Shown here: one piece after another, positions 63,404-64,000 of the stretch
Numbering within the stretch: position 1 is the stretch's first letter
Layout of the letters: each line of letters starts with the position of its first letter
Assembly: GCA_963840055.1 (NCBI GenBank)
Contig: CAWIXM010000032.1
Coordinates: 1-64,000 of the forward strand
Source of the DNA: Rhodoplanes sp963840055
GTDB taxonomy: Bacteria; Pseudomonadota; Alphaproteobacteria; Rhizobiales; Xanthobacteraceae
DNA length: 64,000 nt
Reading direction: 5' to 3'
Notes under the pieces: generated by a model
Told to the model about the DNA's origin: nothing
The model's input: the letters and a program-made list of their open reading frames with translations, nothing else
Databases searched by the model: none
Program-made: the position numbers and the translations under genes

Positions 63404-63519
63404 GGGACGATCCTCTGGCCGGCCGGCTTAGTTCGGGAAACGCCGGCTTTGCCGCTAGCCAAACGATTATTAGGGTTCCATGATACAGGCTCTTTCAGGG
63501 TCACATATCGACTAGATCA

Positions 63520-64000
63520 ATGACCGAGCATTTGCGCCCCATTCGCCGTGCGCTCCTTTCTGTTTCGGACAAGTCCGGACTCCCCGATTTTGCCCGCCAG
63601 CTCGCGAGCCGCGGCGTCGAGCTGATCTCCACCGGCGGGACCAGGGCGGCGCTCGCCGATATCGGCCTGAACACGCGCGACGTCTCCGACCTGACCGGTT
63701 TTCCCGAGGTGATGGGCGGACGGGTGAAGACCCTGCACCCCAAGGTGCATGGCGGCCTGCTCGCGGTGCGCGACGACGACGCGCATCAGGAAGCGGCGGA
63801 GGCGCACGGCATCGCTCCGATCGACCTTCTGGCCGTCAACCTGTACCCGTTCGAGGCCACGGTCGCGCGCGGCGCCGACTACGCCGCCTGCATCGAAAAT
63901 ATCGATATCGGCGGCCCGGCCATGGTGCGCGCCGCAGCCAAGAACCACGCCGATGTGACGGTGGTCGTCGATCCGCAGGACTATGGCACCGTGCTCGCGG
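63520..64000 (+). CDS. purH: phosphoribosylaminoimidazolecarboxamide formyltransferase / IMP cyclohydrolase, N-terminal part
   Basis: Partial gene running off the window end. The ATG at 63520 gives MTEHLRPIRRALLSVSDKSG, the start of the MGS-like IMP cyclohydrolase domain, with SRGVELISTGGTRAALADIG, EVMGGRVKTLHPKVHGGLLA (the KTLHPK(V/I)HGG motif), IDLLAVNLYPFEATVARGAD and ENIDIGGPAMVRAAAKNHAD. It catalyses the last two steps of IMP synthesis. The C-terminal AICAR transformylase domain is beyond the window. Confidence 0.97.
   Translation, partial: MTEHLRPIRRALLSVSDKSGLPDFARQLASRGVELISTGGTRAALADIGLNTRDVSDLTGFPEVMGGRVKTLHPKVHGGLLAVRDDDAHQEAAEAHGIAPIDLLAVNLYPFEATVARGADYAACIENIDIGGPAMVRAAAKNHADVTVVVDPQDYGTVLA

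Overview
The window is GC-rich chromosomal DNA from an alphaproteobacterium, most likely a member of the Hyphomicrobiales (Bradyrhizobium/Xanthobacteraceae-like). The evidence is family-level. There is a zapE-mdh-sucCD block, an HWE-type histidine kinase, DUF2794, DUF1223 and SdhAF4 (DUF1674) proteins, several YkuD L,D-transpeptidases, an imuAB mutasome cassette behind a GTTC-N7-GTTC LexA box, a ccmABCDG cluster, a chorismate mutase-hisC-tyrC operon, and the htpX / rsmB / heparinase-like / purH neighbourhood. The genome also carries a dispersed ~100 bp repeat (five copies here) and longer palindromic mosaic repeats. I saw no rRNA, tRNA or CRISPR array.

Region 1 (1-16 kb) is an accessory, partly decayed zone. 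It holds an IS5-family transposase broken by two compensating indels, a twice-frameshifted L,D-transpeptidase, a complete IS110/IS1111-type transposase, an unrecognised repeat-like protein, a frameshifted phenol-degradation-type outer-membrane protein, imuB-imuA without an adjacent dnaE2, a lower-GC two-gene cassette of unknown function divergent from imuA, a small protein remnant, a complete IS66 element and an intact L,D-transpeptidase. Repeats have been absorbed in frame into both ImuA (14/13-residue tandem repeats) and ImuB (~270 bp mosaic repeat).

Region 2 (16-35 kb) carries the HWE kinase, the TCA genes sucD/sucC/mdh with zapE, a GNAT enzyme behind a possible FNR/FixK box, a GH13 enzyme, thpR, a GDSL esterase divergent from a YbbA/YbbP-like exporter (ATPase and permease in one continuous frame once an indel is repaired), tandem Bax-inhibitor-1 paralogues, and conserved small proteins. 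Two intergenic stretches (about 18.13-18.26 and 34.23-34.38 kb) look like structured small RNAs ending in intrinsic terminators.

Region 3 (35-64 kb) is mostly housekeeping: aconitase, cytochrome c maturation (ccmABCDG), proB-metX, chorismate mutase-hisC-tyrC, acetyl-CoA synthetase, TrpB2, a receiver-only response regulator, another L,D-transpeptidase, a thermonuclease, SdhAF4, HtpX, a four-gene sugar-type ABC importer, RsmB, a heparinase-like protein, a frameshifted universal stress protein, and the start of purH.

The most striking pattern cuts across genes. Four otherwise intact genes (outer-membrane protein, mdh, ABC ATPase, Usp) each carry one frameshift, and in all four the disrupting base turns the CcrM-type site GACTC/GAGTC into GAACTC/GAGTTC. 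This points to a systematic sequencing artefact at methylated GANTC sites, or to a motif-specific mutation, rather than to independent gene decay.
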